Shown piece after piece: positions 44,655 through 54,304 of a stretch of 64,000 nucleotides of DNA; within the stretch, counting starts at the first letter, position 1; each line of letters begins with the position of its first letter. The notes under the pieces were generated by a model that was not told the origin of the DNA, did not search any database, and worked only from the letters and a program-made list of their open reading frames with translations. The DNA is taken from NCBI GenBank assembly GCA_965223775.1, contig OZ245021.1:2418001-2482000 (forward strand). Direction: 5' to 3'. A program made the translations under genes and the position numbers. The stretch is from JAJDXW01 sp965223775 (lineage in GTDB: Bacteria > Pseudomonadota > Gammaproteobacteria > HK1).

Positions 44655-45736
44655 TGCCGGAGTTCGTCACTGGCGCGGTCGCCTGGCTGCCCCACGGGCT
44701 CCAGGTCACGATCCTCACCGTCCTCAAGATCCTTGCGATCATGATCCCGCTCGTGCTCTCGGTCGCCTACTTGACGCTCGCCGAGCGCAAGGTCATCGGC
44801 TTCATCCAGGTCCGCCTCGGACCGAACCGGGTGGGTCCGCGGGGGCTCTTCCAGCCGTTCGCGGACGTGATCAAGCTGCTCCTGAAGGAGGTGATCATTC
44901 CGGCCGGCGCGAACCGGGGGCTCTTCCTGATGGCGCCGGTGCTCGCCCTCGTCACCGCGCTCTCCGCGTGGGCGGTCGTCCCCTTCGACCAGCATCTCGT
45001 CCTCGCCGACGTGAACGCGGGGCTCCTCTACGTTCTCGCCATGACCTCGCTCGGGGTCTACGGGATCATCATCGCCGGCTGGTCGTCGAACTCGAAGTAC
45101 GCTCTGCTCGGCGCGATGCGGTCGGCGGCCCAGATCGTCGCCTACGAGATCGCGATGGGCTTCGCCCTCGTCGGGGTGCTGGTCGCGGCCGGCAGCCTCA
45201 ACCTTCGCGAGATCGTGCTCGCCCAGGAAGGGTCGGTGCTGCACTGGTTCTGGCTGCCCCTGTGGCCGCTCTTCGTCGTGTACTGGATCTCGGGAGTGGC
45301 GGAGACCAACCGCGCCCCGTTCGATGTCGCGGAGGGCGAGTCCGAGATCGTGGCCGGGTTCCACGTCGAGTACTCCGGCATGGGCTTCGCGCTCTTCTTC
45401 CTTGCCGAGTACGCGAACATGATCCTCATCGCGGTCCTCGCGGCGGTGATGTTCGTGGGCGGCTGGCTGTCTCCGTTCGAAGGCATCGTGGACCTCGATC
45501 GCGTCGCCGGGTGGTCCCCCGCGGCGGCGGCCCTGATCGGCCCGGGGCTCCACTGGTTCGTGTTCAAGACCGCCCTCTTCTGCTTCGTGTTCGTCTGGAT
45601 GAGGGCGACGTTCCCCCGCTACCGCTACGACCAGATCATGCGCCTCGGGTGGAAGGTCTTCATCCCGGTGACCATCGTATGGATCGTCGTGGTCGGGCTC
45701 GCGGTCGTGTTCGCGGTCCCACCCTGGTTTGACTGA
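44654..45736 (+). CDS. nuoH: NADH-quinone oxidoreductase subunit H
   Basis: A 360-residue membrane subunit that couples quinone chemistry to the proton channel: LAERKVIGFIQVRLGPNRVGP, ETNRAPFDVAEGESEIVAGF and a C-terminal MRATFPRYRYDQ. Its ATG overlaps the nuoG stop (TGATG). Confidence 0.96.
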   Translation: MPEFVTGAVAWLPHGLQVTILTVLKILAIMIPLVLSVAYLTLAERKVIGFIQVRLGPNRVGPRGLFQPFADVIKLLLKEVIIPAGANRGLFLMAPVLALVTALSAWAVVPFDQHLVLADVNAGLLYVLAMTSLGVYGIIIAGWSSNSKYALLGAMRSAAQIVAYEIAMGFALVGVLVAAGSLNLREIVLAQEGSVLHWFWLPLWPLFVVYWISGVAETNRAPFDVAEGESEIVAGFHVEYSGMGFALFFLAEYANMILIAVLAAVMFVGGWLSPFEGIVDLDRVAGWSPAAAALIGPGLHWFVFKTALFCFVFVWMRATFPRYRYDQIMRLGWKVFIPVTIVWIVVVGLAVVFAVPPWFD

Positions 45737-45748
45737 GAGGAGCCGTCG

Positions 45749-46237
45749 ATGCGGGCTGTCGCAACGTTCCTTCGCACGTTCTTCCTCGTCGAGCTCCTCG
45801 GTGGGCTCAGCCTCACCGGGCGGTACCTCTTCCGCAAGAAGTTCACCGTGCAGTATCCGGAGGAGAAGACGCCGCAGTCGCCGCGCTTCCGGGGGCTGCA
45901 TGCGCTTCGCCGCTACCCGAACGGCGAGGAGCGGTGCATCGCGTGCAAGCTCTGCGAAGCGGTGTGTCCGGCGGTTGCGATCACCATCGAGTCCGAGCCG
46001 CGCGACGACGGGACGCGGCGCACCACGCGCTACGACATCGACCTCACCAAGTGCATCTTCTGCGGCTTCTGCGAGGAGTCCTGCCCGGTCGATTCGATCG
46101 TGGAGACGCGGATCTACGAGTACCACGGCGAGGAGCGCGGCGACCTCCTGATGACCAAGGAGAAGCTGCTCGCGATCGGCGACCGGTACGAGGAGCAGAT
46201 CGCCCGCGATCGCGCCGTAGAGTCCACATACCGATAG
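45749..46237 (+). CDS. nuoI: NADH-quinone oxidoreductase subunit I
   Basis: A 162-residue ferredoxin-like subunit with two [4Fe-4S] motifs, CIACKLCEAVCP and CIFCGFCEESCP, carrying N6a and N6b. It begins 12 bases after nuoH with GAGAGGAG upstream. Confidence 0.96.
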   Translation: MRAVATFLRTFFLVELLGGLSLTGRYLFRKKFTVQYPEEKTPQSPRFRGLHALRRYPNGEERCIACKLCEAVCPAVAITIESEPRDDGTRRTTRYDIDLTKCIFCGFCEESCPVDSIVETRIYEYHGEERGDLLMTKEKLLAIGDRYEEQIARDRAVESTYR

Positions 46238-46245
46238 GCGCCGGG

Positions 46246-46905
46246 GTGTTCGAGCAGGTCGTCTTCTACTTCTTCGCGGCGGTGCTGGTGGTGGCCGGCG
46301 CCCTCGTGATCACGGTCCGCAACCCGGTGCACGCGGCCCTTTGCCTCGTGCTCGCGTTCTTCACCAGCGCGGCCATCTGGCTGCTCCTCGAGGCGGAGTT
46401 TCTCGCCATTGCGCTCGTGCTGGTCTACGTCGGGGCGGTGATGGTGCTCTTCCTGTTCGTGGTGATGATGCTCGACATCAACCTCGTGCCCCTCCGGGAA
46501 GGCTTCATCCGTTATCTCCCGGTCGGGATCGGCATCGCGGTGGTGGTGCTCGTGGAGCTCGTCCTCGTCCTCGGGGGCGATCGGCTCGACATGCTGCCCG
46601 TTCCCGAGCCGCACCCGGCCGACTACAGCAATACGCGAGAGCTCGGATCGGTGCTCTATACGGTGTACGTGTATCCCTTCGAGATCGCTTCGATCATCCT
46701 GCTCGTCGCCATCGTCGCGGCCATCGCGCTCACCCTGCGCCGGCGCGAGGGTCGCCGGGGGCAGCGTCCGGAAGAGCAGGTGCGGGTGCGGCGCGCGGAT
46801 CGTGTGCGGCTGGTCAAGATGCCGGCGGTGCGGCGCGAACCCCTTGCCGAAGGCGGCAGCGGCCGGGCGGCGCCCGGCGAGCCCCCGCCGGAGGGGGGCG
46901 AATGA
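46246..46905 (+). CDS. nuoJ: NADH-quinone oxidoreductase subunit J
   Basis: A 219-residue membrane subunit with five helices, including VLVYVGAVMVLFLFVVMML, whose pi-bulge helix is central to coupling. GTG start at 46246. The C-terminal about 50 residues are an Arg/Glu/Gly-rich cytoplasmic tail. Confidence 0.94.
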   Translation: MFEQVVFYFFAAVLVVAGALVITVRNPVHAALCLVLAFFTSAAIWLLLEAEFLAIALVLVYVGAVMVLFLFVVMMLDINLVPLREGFIRYLPVGIGIAVVVLVELVLVLGGDRLDMLPVPEPHPADYSNTRELGSVLYTVYVYPFEIASIILLVAIVAAIALTLRRREGRRGQRPEEQVRVRRADRVRLVKMPAVRREPLAEGGSGRAAPGEPPPEGGE

Positions 46906-47207
46906 TCCCGCTCTCGCACTACCTGATGCTCGGGGCGGTCCTTTTCTGCCTCAGCATGGCCGGGATCTTCCTGAACCGGAAGAACGTGATCATCCTGCTC
47001 ATGTCGATCGAGCTCATGCTGCTCGCGGTCAATCTCAACTTCATCGCCTTTTCGCGGTTCCTCGGCGACATCGGGGGGCAGGTGTTCGTGTTCTTCATTC
47101 TCACCGTGGCCGCGGCGGAGGCGGCCATCGGCCTCGCCATCCTGGTGGTGCTGTTCCGCAACCGGGACACCATCAACGTGGCCGACATCGACACGATGAA
47201 GGGATGA
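46902..47207 (+). CDS. nuoK: NADH-quinone oxidoreductase subunit K
   Basis: A 101-residue, three-helix Mrp-like subunit: LSHYLMLGAVLFCLSMAGIF, NVIILLMSIELMLLAVNLNF with the key Glu, and AAEAAIGLAILV. ATG overlaps the nuoJ stop (ATGA). Confidence 0.96.
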   Translation: MIPLSHYLMLGAVLFCLSMAGIFLNRKNVIILLMSIELMLLAVNLNFIAFSRFLGDIGGQVFVFFILTVAAAEAAIGLAILVVLFRNRDTINVADIDTMKG

Positions 47208-47211
47208 CGCC

Positions 47212-49182
47212 GTGAGCCTTGCGACTCTCTCGCTCTGGATCGTGCTCGCCCCCCTCGCGGGGGCGGTGGTGGCGGGACTGTGCGGGCGCGCGGTCGGGCG
47301 GACCGGGGCCCACTCCGTGACCATCGCCGGGGTGGCGGTCTCCACCGTGCTGTCGTTCTTCGTATTCCAGGCGGTGGTGCTCGACGGGGGCGACGGGTTC
47401 AACGGGCCGCTCTACGTGTGGGGTGAGGTGGGGGATCTGCGGCTCGAGATCGGCTTCCTCATCGACGAGCTGAGCGCGACCATGATGCTGGTGGTCTCCT
47501 TCGTCTCGCTGATGATCCACATCTACACCATCGGCTACATGGCGGACGACCCGGGCTACCAGCGGTTCTTCAGCTACATCTCCCTCTTCACCTTCTCGAT
47601 GCTGATGCTGGTGATGGCCAACAACTTCCTCCAGCTCTTCTTCGGCTGGGAGGCGGTCGGGGTGGTCTCGTACCTGCTCATCGGCTTCTGGTTCCAGCGC
47701 GAGAGCGCGATCCAGGCCAATCTCAAGGCGTTTCTCGTCAACCGGGTGGGCGACCTCGGGTTCCTGCTCGGCATCGCCGCGGTGCTCCTCCTCTTCGGCA
47801 CCCTCGACTACGCGAGCGTGTTCGCGGCGGCGCCCGGGCAGGCGCAAGCCACCATGAACATCGTGGGCGGCGCCGAGTGGTCGGCGATGACCGTGCTCTG
47901 CCTCCTGCTCTTCATCGGGGCGATGGGGAAGTCCGCCCAGGTGCCGCTGCACGTCTGGCTTCCGGACTCGATGGAGGGTCCGACCCCCATCTCCGCCCTC
48001 ATTCACGCCGCCACCATGGTGACCGCCGGCATCTTCATGGTGGCGAGGATGTCGCCTCTCTTCGAGCTGTCCGAGGTTGCCCTCAACGTCGTGATGGTGA
48101 TCGGCGCGCTTACCGCCTTCTTCATGGGCCTGCTCGGGATCGTCCAGCACGACATCAAGCGGGTGGTGGCCTACTCGACCCTGTCCCAGCTCGGGTACAT
48201 GACGGTGGCGCTCGGGGCGTCGGCCTACGCGGCCTCCATCTTCCACCTCGGCACCCACGCCTTCTTCAAGGCGCTCCTCTTCCTCGCCGCGGGCTCGGTC
48301 ATCATCGCCCTCCACCACGAGCAGGACATGCGCCGGATGGGAGGGCTGTGGCGCCGCATGCCGATCACCTGGATCTGCTCAGCCATAGGCACCCTCGCCC
48401 TCATCGGCTTCCCCGGCTTCTCGGGATTCTTCTCGAAGGACGGGATCATCGAGGCGGTGCGACATTCGGAGCTCGCCGGCGCCTGGATCGCGTACCCGGC
48501 CGTGCTCCTCGGGGTGTTCATCACCGCCCTCTACAGCTTCCGCATGTACTTCCTCGTCTTCCACGGCGAGGAGCGGACCGACGAACACGTCCGCGAGCAC
48601 CTGCACGAGAGCCCTCTGGTGGTGACCGTGCCGCTGGTGGTGCTCGCCTTCTTCTCGGTGGTCATCGGCTGGCCGTGGGTGGAGCCGATGCTGTTCGGAG
48701 ACTACTTCGGCGGGACCATTGCGGTGGCTCCGGAGCATGACGTGCTCGCGCGTGTCGGAGAGGGCTTCGGGGGAGCGGGGGCGTTTGCGACCCACGGGTT
48801 CGTTGCCCTGCCGTTCTGGCTCGCCGCGGCCGGAGCGGCCCTCGCCTGGTATCTCTACCTGCGGCGTCCGGAGCTTCCGGCGACCATCGCGGAGCGGTTT
48901 CGCGGCGGGTATCGGCTGCTCGTCAACAAGTACGGATTCGACGACTTCTACGGTGCGTTCTTCGCCGGCGGTACCCGGCGCGTGGGCGGCCTCCTGTGGC
49001 GCCTTGGCGACGTGCGGGTCATCGACGGATGGATTGTGAACGGATCGGCTCGGGCGGTCGGGAGGATTGCAAGCATCATCCGACACGTGCAGACCGGGCT
49101 GCTGTACCACTACGCGTTCGCGATGATCATCGGCCTGCTCGCCCTCATGACCTGGATCCTCTACGGCCAACCGAGAGGCTGA
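47212..49182 (+). CDS. nuoL: NADH-quinone oxidoreductase subunit L
   Basis: A 656-residue antiporter-like proton pump subunit. FFGWEAVGVVSYLLIGFWF, GKSAQVPLHVWLPDSMEGPTP (with the pumping Lys), ALIHAATMVTAG and a long C-terminal amphipathic arm. GTG start five bases after nuoK, with AGGGATG upstream. Confidence 0.96.
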   Translation: MSLATLSLWIVLAPLAGAVVAGLCGRAVGRTGAHSVTIAGVAVSTVLSFFVFQAVVLDGGDGFNGPLYVWGEVGDLRLEIGFLIDELSATMMLVVSFVSLMIHIYTIGYMADDPGYQRFFSYISLFTFSMLMLVMANNFLQLFFGWEAVGVVSYLLIGFWFQRESAIQANLKAFLVNRVGDLGFLLGIAAVLLLFGTLDYASVFAAAPGQAQATMNIVGGAEWSAMTVLCLLLFIGAMGKSAQVPLHVWLPDSMEGPTPISALIHAATMVTAGIFMVARMSPLFELSEVALNVVMVIGALTAFFMGLLGIVQHDIKRVVAYSTLSQLGYMTVALGASAYAASIFHLGTHAFFKALLFLAAGSVIIALHHEQDMRRMGGLWRRMPITWICSAIGTLALIGFPGFSGFFSKDGIIEAVRHSELAGAWIAYPAVLLGVFITALYSFRMYFLVFHGEERTDEHVREHLHESPLVVTVPLVVLAFFSVVIGWPWVEPMLFGDYFGGTIAVAPEHDVLARVGEGFGGAGAFATHGFVALPFWLAAAGAALAWYLYLRRPELPATIAERFRGGYRLLVNKYGFDDFYGAFFAGGTRRVGGLLWRLGDVRVIDGWIVNGSARAVGRIASIIRHVQTGLLYHYAFAMIIGLLALMTWILYGQPRG

Positions 49183-49191
49183 TCGCGCACG

Positions 49192-50709
49192 ATGTTCTCC
49201 GAATTCCCCTTCCTGAGCCTCGTCATCTGGGTCCCGATCCTCGGGGGTGTGTGGGTGCTCCTCCTCGGCGAGGAGAACCGCGCCCGCAACGCCCGGTTCG
49301 CCGCCCTCGTCGTGTCGCTGGTGACGTTCCTCGTGTCGGTCCCCCTCTACGCCGGCTTCGACGGGGGCACGGCCGCGATGCAGTTCGTGGAGAAGACGCC
49401 CTGGATTCCGGCCTTCCAGATCTTCTACCACCTCGGGGTGGACGGGATCTCGATGCCGCTCGTGCTCCTCACCACGTTCACCACCGTCCTCGTGGTCGTG
49501 GCGAGCCAGGAGGTCATCGAGCACCGGGCCTCGCAGTACATGGCCTCCTTCCTCATCCTGGAGGGGCTCATGGTGGGGGCGTTCTCCGCTCTCGACGCCA
49601 TCCTGTTCTATGTTTTCTGGGAAGCGCTGCTCGTGCCGATGTTCCTCATCATCGGCATCTGGGGGGGGGAGAACCGGGTATACGCCACCATCAAGTTCTT
49701 CCTCTACACCTTCCTCGGTTCGGTGCTGATGCTGGTCGCGTTCCTCTACCTCTACGCGCAGGCGGACAGCTTCCAGATCCTCGATTTCCACGACGTGCGG
49801 CTCGGACTCACCGCGCAGATCTTCATCTTCCTCGCGTTCCTCGCCGCGTTCGCGGTCAAGGTGCCGATGTGGCCGGTGCACACCTGGCTCCCCGACGCGC
49901 ACGTCGAGGCGCCGACGGGGGGGTCGGTGATCCTCGCCGCCATCATGCTGAAGCTCGGCGCCTACGGCTTCTTCCGGTTCAGCCTGCCCATCGCGCCGGA
50001 TGCGAGCAGCGAGCTCGACTGGCTGATGATCGCCCTCTCGCTCGTTGCGATCGTCTACATCGGGTTCGTCGCGCTGGTGCAGCCCGACATGAAGAAGCTG
50101 ATCGCCTACTCGTCGATCTCGCACATGGGGTTCGCGACCCTCGGGGTGTTCATCGCGTTCACCCTCCTCGAGACGCCGGACGGGCGGACGAGCGCGATCA
50201 TGGGGCTCGAAGGGGCCCTCGTGCAGCTCGTCTCCCACGGCTTCATCTCGGGGGCGCTCTTCCTTTGCGTCGGCGTCATGTACGACCGCCTGCACAGCCG
50301 CCGGATCGCCGACTACGGCGGGGTCGCCAACACGATGCCGGTCTTCGCCTCGTTCATGATGCTGTTCGCACTCGCCAACTCGGGTCTGCCGGGAACTTCC
50401 GGCTTCGTCGGCGAGTTCCTGGTGATCCTCGGGAGCTTCAAGGCGAATGTCTGGATCGCCCTGCTCGCCGGGCTCACCCTCATCCTCGGGGCCGCCTACA
50501 CCCTCTGGATGTACAAGCGGGTGGTGTTCGGCGAGGTTGCGAACGAAGGGGTCGCGGGCTTGAGCGACGTGAACCCGCGCGAGTTCATCGTGCTCGCCGC
50601 GCTCGCCGCGGCGGTGCTCCTGGTCGGGCTCTGGCCCGCTCCGCTGCTCGAGGTGATGGGGCCGTCGGTGGAGCACCTGCTGAACCACGTCGCGAAGTCG
50701 AAGTTGTGA
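49192..50709 (+). CDS. nuoM: NADH-quinone oxidoreductase subunit M
   Basis: A 505-residue antiporter-like subunit: FWEALLVPMFLIIGIWG, KVPMWPVHTWLPDAHVEAPT, GSVILAAIMLKLGAYGFFRF. A G9 run at 49661-49669 encodes Trp-Gly-Gly in frame, showing that long homopolymers are read correctly here. Ten-base gap from nuoL. Confidence 0.96.
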   Translation: MFSEFPFLSLVIWVPILGGVWVLLLGEENRARNARFAALVVSLVTFLVSVPLYAGFDGGTAAMQFVEKTPWIPAFQIFYHLGVDGISMPLVLLTTFTTVLVVVASQEVIEHRASQYMASFLILEGLMVGAFSALDAILFYVFWEALLVPMFLIIGIWGGENRVYATIKFFLYTFLGSVLMLVAFLYLYAQADSFQILDFHDVRLGLTAQIFIFLAFLAAFAVKVPMWPVHTWLPDAHVEAPTGGSVILAAIMLKLGAYGFFRFSLPIAPDASSELDWLMIALSLVAIVYIGFVALVQPDMKKLIAYSSISHMGFATLGVFIAFTLLETPDGRTSAIMGLEGALVQLVSHGFISGALFLCVGVMYDRLHSRRIADYGGVANTMPVFASFMMLFALANSGLPGTSGFVGEFLVILGSFKANVWIALLAGLTLILGAAYTLWMYKRVVFGEVANEGVAGLSDVNPREFIVLAALAAAVLLVGLWPAPLLEVMGPSVEHLLNHVAKSKL

Positions 50710-50813
50710 TCCGGGGAGGGCGCATCGTGGCTGTGCGCGAGGGGCGCCTCGATTCCCGCGCGACGAGCGCGGGTGAGAAGCGCGGCCCCGCGCCAGCGAG
50801 GGAAGGATCATGA
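50706..50813 (+). other. 35-codon ORF bridging nuoM and nuoN
   Basis: GTG at 50706 overlaps the nuoM stop (GTGA) and its TGA at 50811-50813 overlaps the nuoN start (ATGA). It fills exactly the only large gap in the nuo operon. The peptide starts with IRGGRIVAVREGRL and ends basic/Gly-rich, with no known domain. It may serve translational coupling or encode a micropeptide; chance is possible at this GC content. Confidence 0.4.
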
Positions 50814-52240
50814 CCGGGGTGCCGTTACCCGAATTCGCGCCGATCGCGCCCGAGATCGTCCTCGCGACGGCCGCGTGCGTCGTGCTCGTGGTGGAGGTCT
50901 ACGGTCGGTCGGTGGACCTCACCTATCGGCTTTCCCAGGCGTCGCTCGTGCTGACCGCGCTCGTGCTGGCCCTCAACTTCCCGGAAGGCTCGCACGTCGC
51001 GTTTTCGGGAACGTTCGTCGCCGACCCGATGTCCGCGATCCTGAAGCTTGCGACCCTCGTGATTGGGTGGTTCCTGTTCTTCTACCTGCACGCGCACCTG
51101 AGGGTCCGGTCGCGGGCCCGGGGAGAGCACTTCATCCTCGGCCTCTTCGCCCTGCTCGGCATGATGGTGCTCGTGTCGGCCGCGAGCCTTCTCACCGTGT
51201 ACCTCGGGCTCGAGCTGCTCTCGCTCTCCCTGTACGCGATGGTGGCCCTCGACCGCGACTCGCCGGTCGCCGCCGAGGCGGCGATGAAGTACTTCGTGCT
51301 GGGCGCGCTCGCGTCCGGGATTCTGCTCTACGGGATGTCGATGGTCTACGGGGCGACGGGGACGCTGGAGCTCGCGGGCATCGGCGGGGCGGTGCAGGAC
51401 GGGAGCGATCTCATCCTCGTCCTCGGACTGGTGTTCGTGGTCACCGGCATCGGGTTCAAGCTCGGGGCGGCGCCATTCCACATGTGGATCCCGGACGTGT
51501 ACGAGGGCGCCGAGACCCCCGTCACCATGTTCGTCGGGACCGCGCCGAAGCTCGCCGCCTTCGCCATGGCCGTGCGGCTCCTCGCGGACGGGCTCTGGGG
51601 CATGCACGGCGAGTGGCAGGACATGCTGGTGGTGCTCTCGGTCCTGTCCATCGGGATCGGCAACGTCATCGCCATCGCGCAGGCGAACCTCAAGCGCATG
51701 CTCGCGTACTCCACGATCGCCCACATGGGGTTCCTCTTTCTCGGCATCATTCCGGGAACCGGCGAAGGCTACGCGGCGGCGATGTTCTACGTCATCGTCT
51801 ACGCGGTGATGGCCCTCGGGGCGTTCGGCATGATCATCGTGCTCTCGCACGAGGGATTCGAGGCGGACCGGATCGACGACTTCCGGGGCCTCAACGAGAG
51901 GAGCCCCTGGCACGCGTTCCTCATGCTCGTGCTCATGCTGTCGATGGCCGGGGTGCCGCCCTTCGTCGGGTTCTGGGCGAAGTGGTCGGTGCTCCGCGAG
52001 GTCATCGCGGCGGACTTCGTCTGGCTCGCGGTGGTCGCGGTGGTGTTCTCGGTCGTCGGGCTCTTCTACTACCTCCGGATCGTCAAGCTCATGTACTTCG
52101 ACGAGCCGGACAAGCCCGCCCTTGCGGTCGCCAACCCCCTCCGGCTCGTCATCAGCGTCAACGCCCTCAGCGTCCTCGTGGTCGGCCTCTTCCCGGGCGC
52201 GCTCCTCGGCAGGTGCCTCACCGCCTTCACCGGCGGCTGA
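50810..52240 (+). CDS. nuoN: NADH-quinone oxidoreductase subunit N
   Basis: A 476-residue antiporter-like subunit: LGLELLSLSLYAMVALDR, AAMKYFVLGALASGILLYG, GIGFKLGAAPFHMWIPDVYEGA and NLKRMLAYSTIAHMGF. Last gene of the operon. The 189 bases to the next, converging gene show no clear terminator. Confidence 0.96.
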   Translation: MTGVPLPEFAPIAPEIVLATAACVVLVVEVYGRSVDLTYRLSQASLVLTALVLALNFPEGSHVAFSGTFVADPMSAILKLATLVIGWFLFFYLHAHLRVRSRARGEHFILGLFALLGMMVLVSAASLLTVYLGLELLSLSLYAMVALDRDSPVAAEAAMKYFVLGALASGILLYGMSMVYGATGTLELAGIGGAVQDGSDLILVLGLVFVVTGIGFKLGAAPFHMWIPDVYEGAETPVTMFVGTAPKLAAFAMAVRLLADGLWGMHGEWQDMLVVLSVLSIGIGNVIAIAQANLKRMLAYSTIAHMGFLFLGIIPGTGEGYAAAMFYVIVYAVMALGAFGMIIVLSHEGFEADRIDDFRGLNERSPWHAFLMLVLMLSMAGVPPFVGFWAKWSVLREVIAADFVWLAVVAVVFSVVGLFYYLRIVKLMYFDEPDKPALAVANPLRLVISVNALSVLVVGLFPGALLGRCLTAFTGG

Positions 52241-52429
52241 TCCTCCGCTCGCAATCCGCCCTCGTATCCCGCTGTCGCGGCCGCGCCGACTTGCACGGAA
52301 CCTGTCCGGCCGCAAGGCTTCTTCCAAGGGCGTGCGAACGGGGGAACGGTTATCGATACCGCGTGTAGCTGCGTCACGGAGTAGATGCGCCGATCGGCCG
52401 CCTCTTCCGACCAGCGGGTGAAGATGTTC

Positions 52430-53038
52430 CTACGCCGCGGCTTCAGCAACCGCGGCGTGAAATGCATTGAAGCTGCCTGAGCGGTTATGGTCCGGTTCGA
52501 TATGTTTGGCGATGGCCTGCGCTGCCTCGACCTTGCGCAGGCCAGTGGAAAAGTATCCACGCGACTTCAAGACGCGTTCGAAGGCTTCCCAGGTTCCGTT
52601 GATGGAATCCGGGTCTCGATATCGGGCTTGGGTTGGAATGCGCTCCGATACACGGGGAAAGGCGTTGCGCACCGCTTGCCAGTCGCCGAAGTACCATGCC
52701 TCCAGTTCCTCAATCACAATCCGGTTGACAACTTGCCAGCCCTCGCCGCCGGCCTGCGAGCGGGTACGAAGTCCCGCTGCCGTCGACGCTTCTTCGAGTT
52801 CTCGCTTGAGCGCCTTGCAATCGTCATTGTCGCGGTCAACCACTACGAAGACGCGCCAGTCATCGGGGAGCCATTGCGCATAACCGCGCAGGCGGGGATT
52901 CAGATTCTTCAGCAAATTGGACTTGCCACGGAAGGAATGAACCTCGAACCCGCATGCCTCGAGCAATATGCGCGGGAGCAAGCCTCGGAGAAACGCTTCC
53001 ATCGAGGGTTCTTCGACCAGAAACACCAGGTGTCGCAT
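52430..53038 (-). CDS. DUF4276 family protein, module 4 partner
   Basis: A 202-residue protein with the DUF4276 layout: MRHLVFLVEEPSMEAFLRGL (acid loop), VFVVVDRDNDDC (DxD strand) and IEELEAWYFGDW. DUF4276 proteins are small TOPRIM-like proteins that occur beside AAA ATPases. It starts two bases after the ATPase stop, so the two are coupled. Intact. Predicted effector nuclease of the module; not shown. Confidence 0.85.
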   Translation of the reverse strand: MRHLVFLVEEPSMEAFLRGLLPRILLEACGFEVHSFRGKSNLLKNLNPRLRGYAQWLPDDWRVFVVVDRDNDDCKALKRELEEASTAAGLRTRSQAGGEGWQVVNRIVIEELEAWYFGDWQAVRNAFPRVSERIPTQARYRDPDSINGTWEAFERVLKSRGYFSTGLRKVEAAQAIAKHIEPDHNRSGSFNAFHAAVAEAAA

Positions 53039-53040
53039 CG

Positions 53041-54273
53041 CTATCGGGAATCCCGTGCGGGTCTTTGAGACGGCGAACCCTGATTGACAAGGGGATCGCC
53101 CGCACCGAAGTGACCCTCCATCCAGAGGTCGCCGAGACGAGCGCCTTGGTCAACGAACTCGTTGACCCCTTTGCAAGCCGAGATAACTTGCGCTCGGGTG
53201 TAGCCGGCATCGTCGCGCCAAAGGACGCGTATTTCCTTGGGCCTCAGCTCATCGAGGAAGAAGGGGGAATGGGTGGTAACGAGCAACTGGGTGCGTTCGC
53301 AGGCGGTGCGGCATTCCTCGGCGAGCTCGGGAAGGAGTCGTGGATGGAGGAAGTTCTCGGGCTCTTCGATCCCGATCAGCTTCGGGGGTGCCGGATCGTG
53401 CAGGAGCGTCAGATACGCAAGCATTTTCAGCGTGCCGTCCGACGCAAAACGAGAAAGCACCGGAGTCGAGAATGGGGCGTCCTTGAAGCGCAGGAGCAGG
53501 CGACTGTCCGCAAGGACTTCCGCTTCGACCCTCTCGATTCGCGGTACCCGGCGGCGCAGAATCTCGAAAATCTTCTCCAGCCGTTCGGGGTGCTGGTCAT
53601 GAAGGTGCCGGACCACGTTCGCGAGGTTGTCACCGGTCTGAGACAGGCGTTCCTCGCCCCCCGCCTCGGCGTTGCCCCGCGCCGCGTAGGCGGAGAGATA
53701 GGAGAGATGCCAGCTCCTAATGAACTCGCGAAGAGCGACTACACGGGGATTCTCGGCGAGCATTCCAAGGGTGTTGACGGCCAGCACGTCCGGTCCGGAG
53801 AGCTTGCGCGGCACTCTCGTGTCGTCTCGCTCGGGGGCCTCCCCGGTGATGACTGCGCCGTCACCCCGGCTGTACTCCATGAAATTGAAGGGTCGGCCTT
53901 GGCGGCCGCCCCGGGTCCAGCGCAGGAACTCGCGGGTGACGACGGGATGTCCTCTATCTTCGTCGATTTCCAGGTGGTAGGTAATCAGAGGGGTCTTGGG
54001 GCGTTCACGGTACTTCAACTCGATGACGATGGGGCCGGAGCAGTCTCGGCTTCGCAGCTCGCGAAACCGCCCGCGACGGTCCCAGGCCTTGCGGATCCCG
54101 TCCGTGAAGCACTCCGACAAGAAAGCGAAGACGTCGAAGACAGTGGACTTCCCGCTGCCGTTCGGGCCCAGCAGGACCGTCAACGGCGTCAGGTTGTTCA
54201 GGGTGACGTCACGAAGGGCGCGGTAGTTCTTCACCCCCACCGATGTGACTCGCGGTGGTACTGGTTCTGTCAT
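53041..54273 (-). CDS. AAA family ATPase (RecF/OLD-like), module 4
   Basis: A 410-residue ATPase: VGVKNYRALRDVTL, Walker A GPNGSGKST at 36-44, RFASDGTLKMLAYL, Walker B LIGIEEPENFLHP (Asp replaced by Glu, catalytic Glu kept) and LLVTTHSPFFLDEL. I take MTEPVPPRV at 54273 as the start; a longer frame to 54327 would overlap the upstream nuclease gene. It lies between that gene and DUF4276, giving a three-gene leftward operon. Confidence 0.87.
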   Translation of the reverse strand: MTEPVPPRVTSVGVKNYRALRDVTLNNLTPLTVLLGPNGSGKSTVFDVFAFLSECFTDGIRKAWDRRGRFRELRSRDCSGPIVIELKYRERPKTPLITYHLEIDEDRGHPVVTREFLRWTRGGRQGRPFNFMEYSRGDGAVITGEAPERDDTRVPRKLSGPDVLAVNTLGMLAENPRVVALREFIRSWHLSYLSAYAARGNAEAGGEERLSQTGDNLANVVRHLHDQHPERLEKIFEILRRRVPRIERVEAEVLADSRLLLRFKDAPFSTPVLSRFASDGTLKMLAYLTLLHDPAPPKLIGIEEPENFLHPRLLPELAEECRTACERTQLLVTTHSPFFLDELRPKEIRVLWRDDAGYTRAQVISACKGVNEFVDQGARLGDLWMEGHFGAGDPLVNQGSPSQRPARDSR

Positions 54274-54304
54274 GGGGCGAACTTCCGGCGATCCCGTGGT
54301 CATC

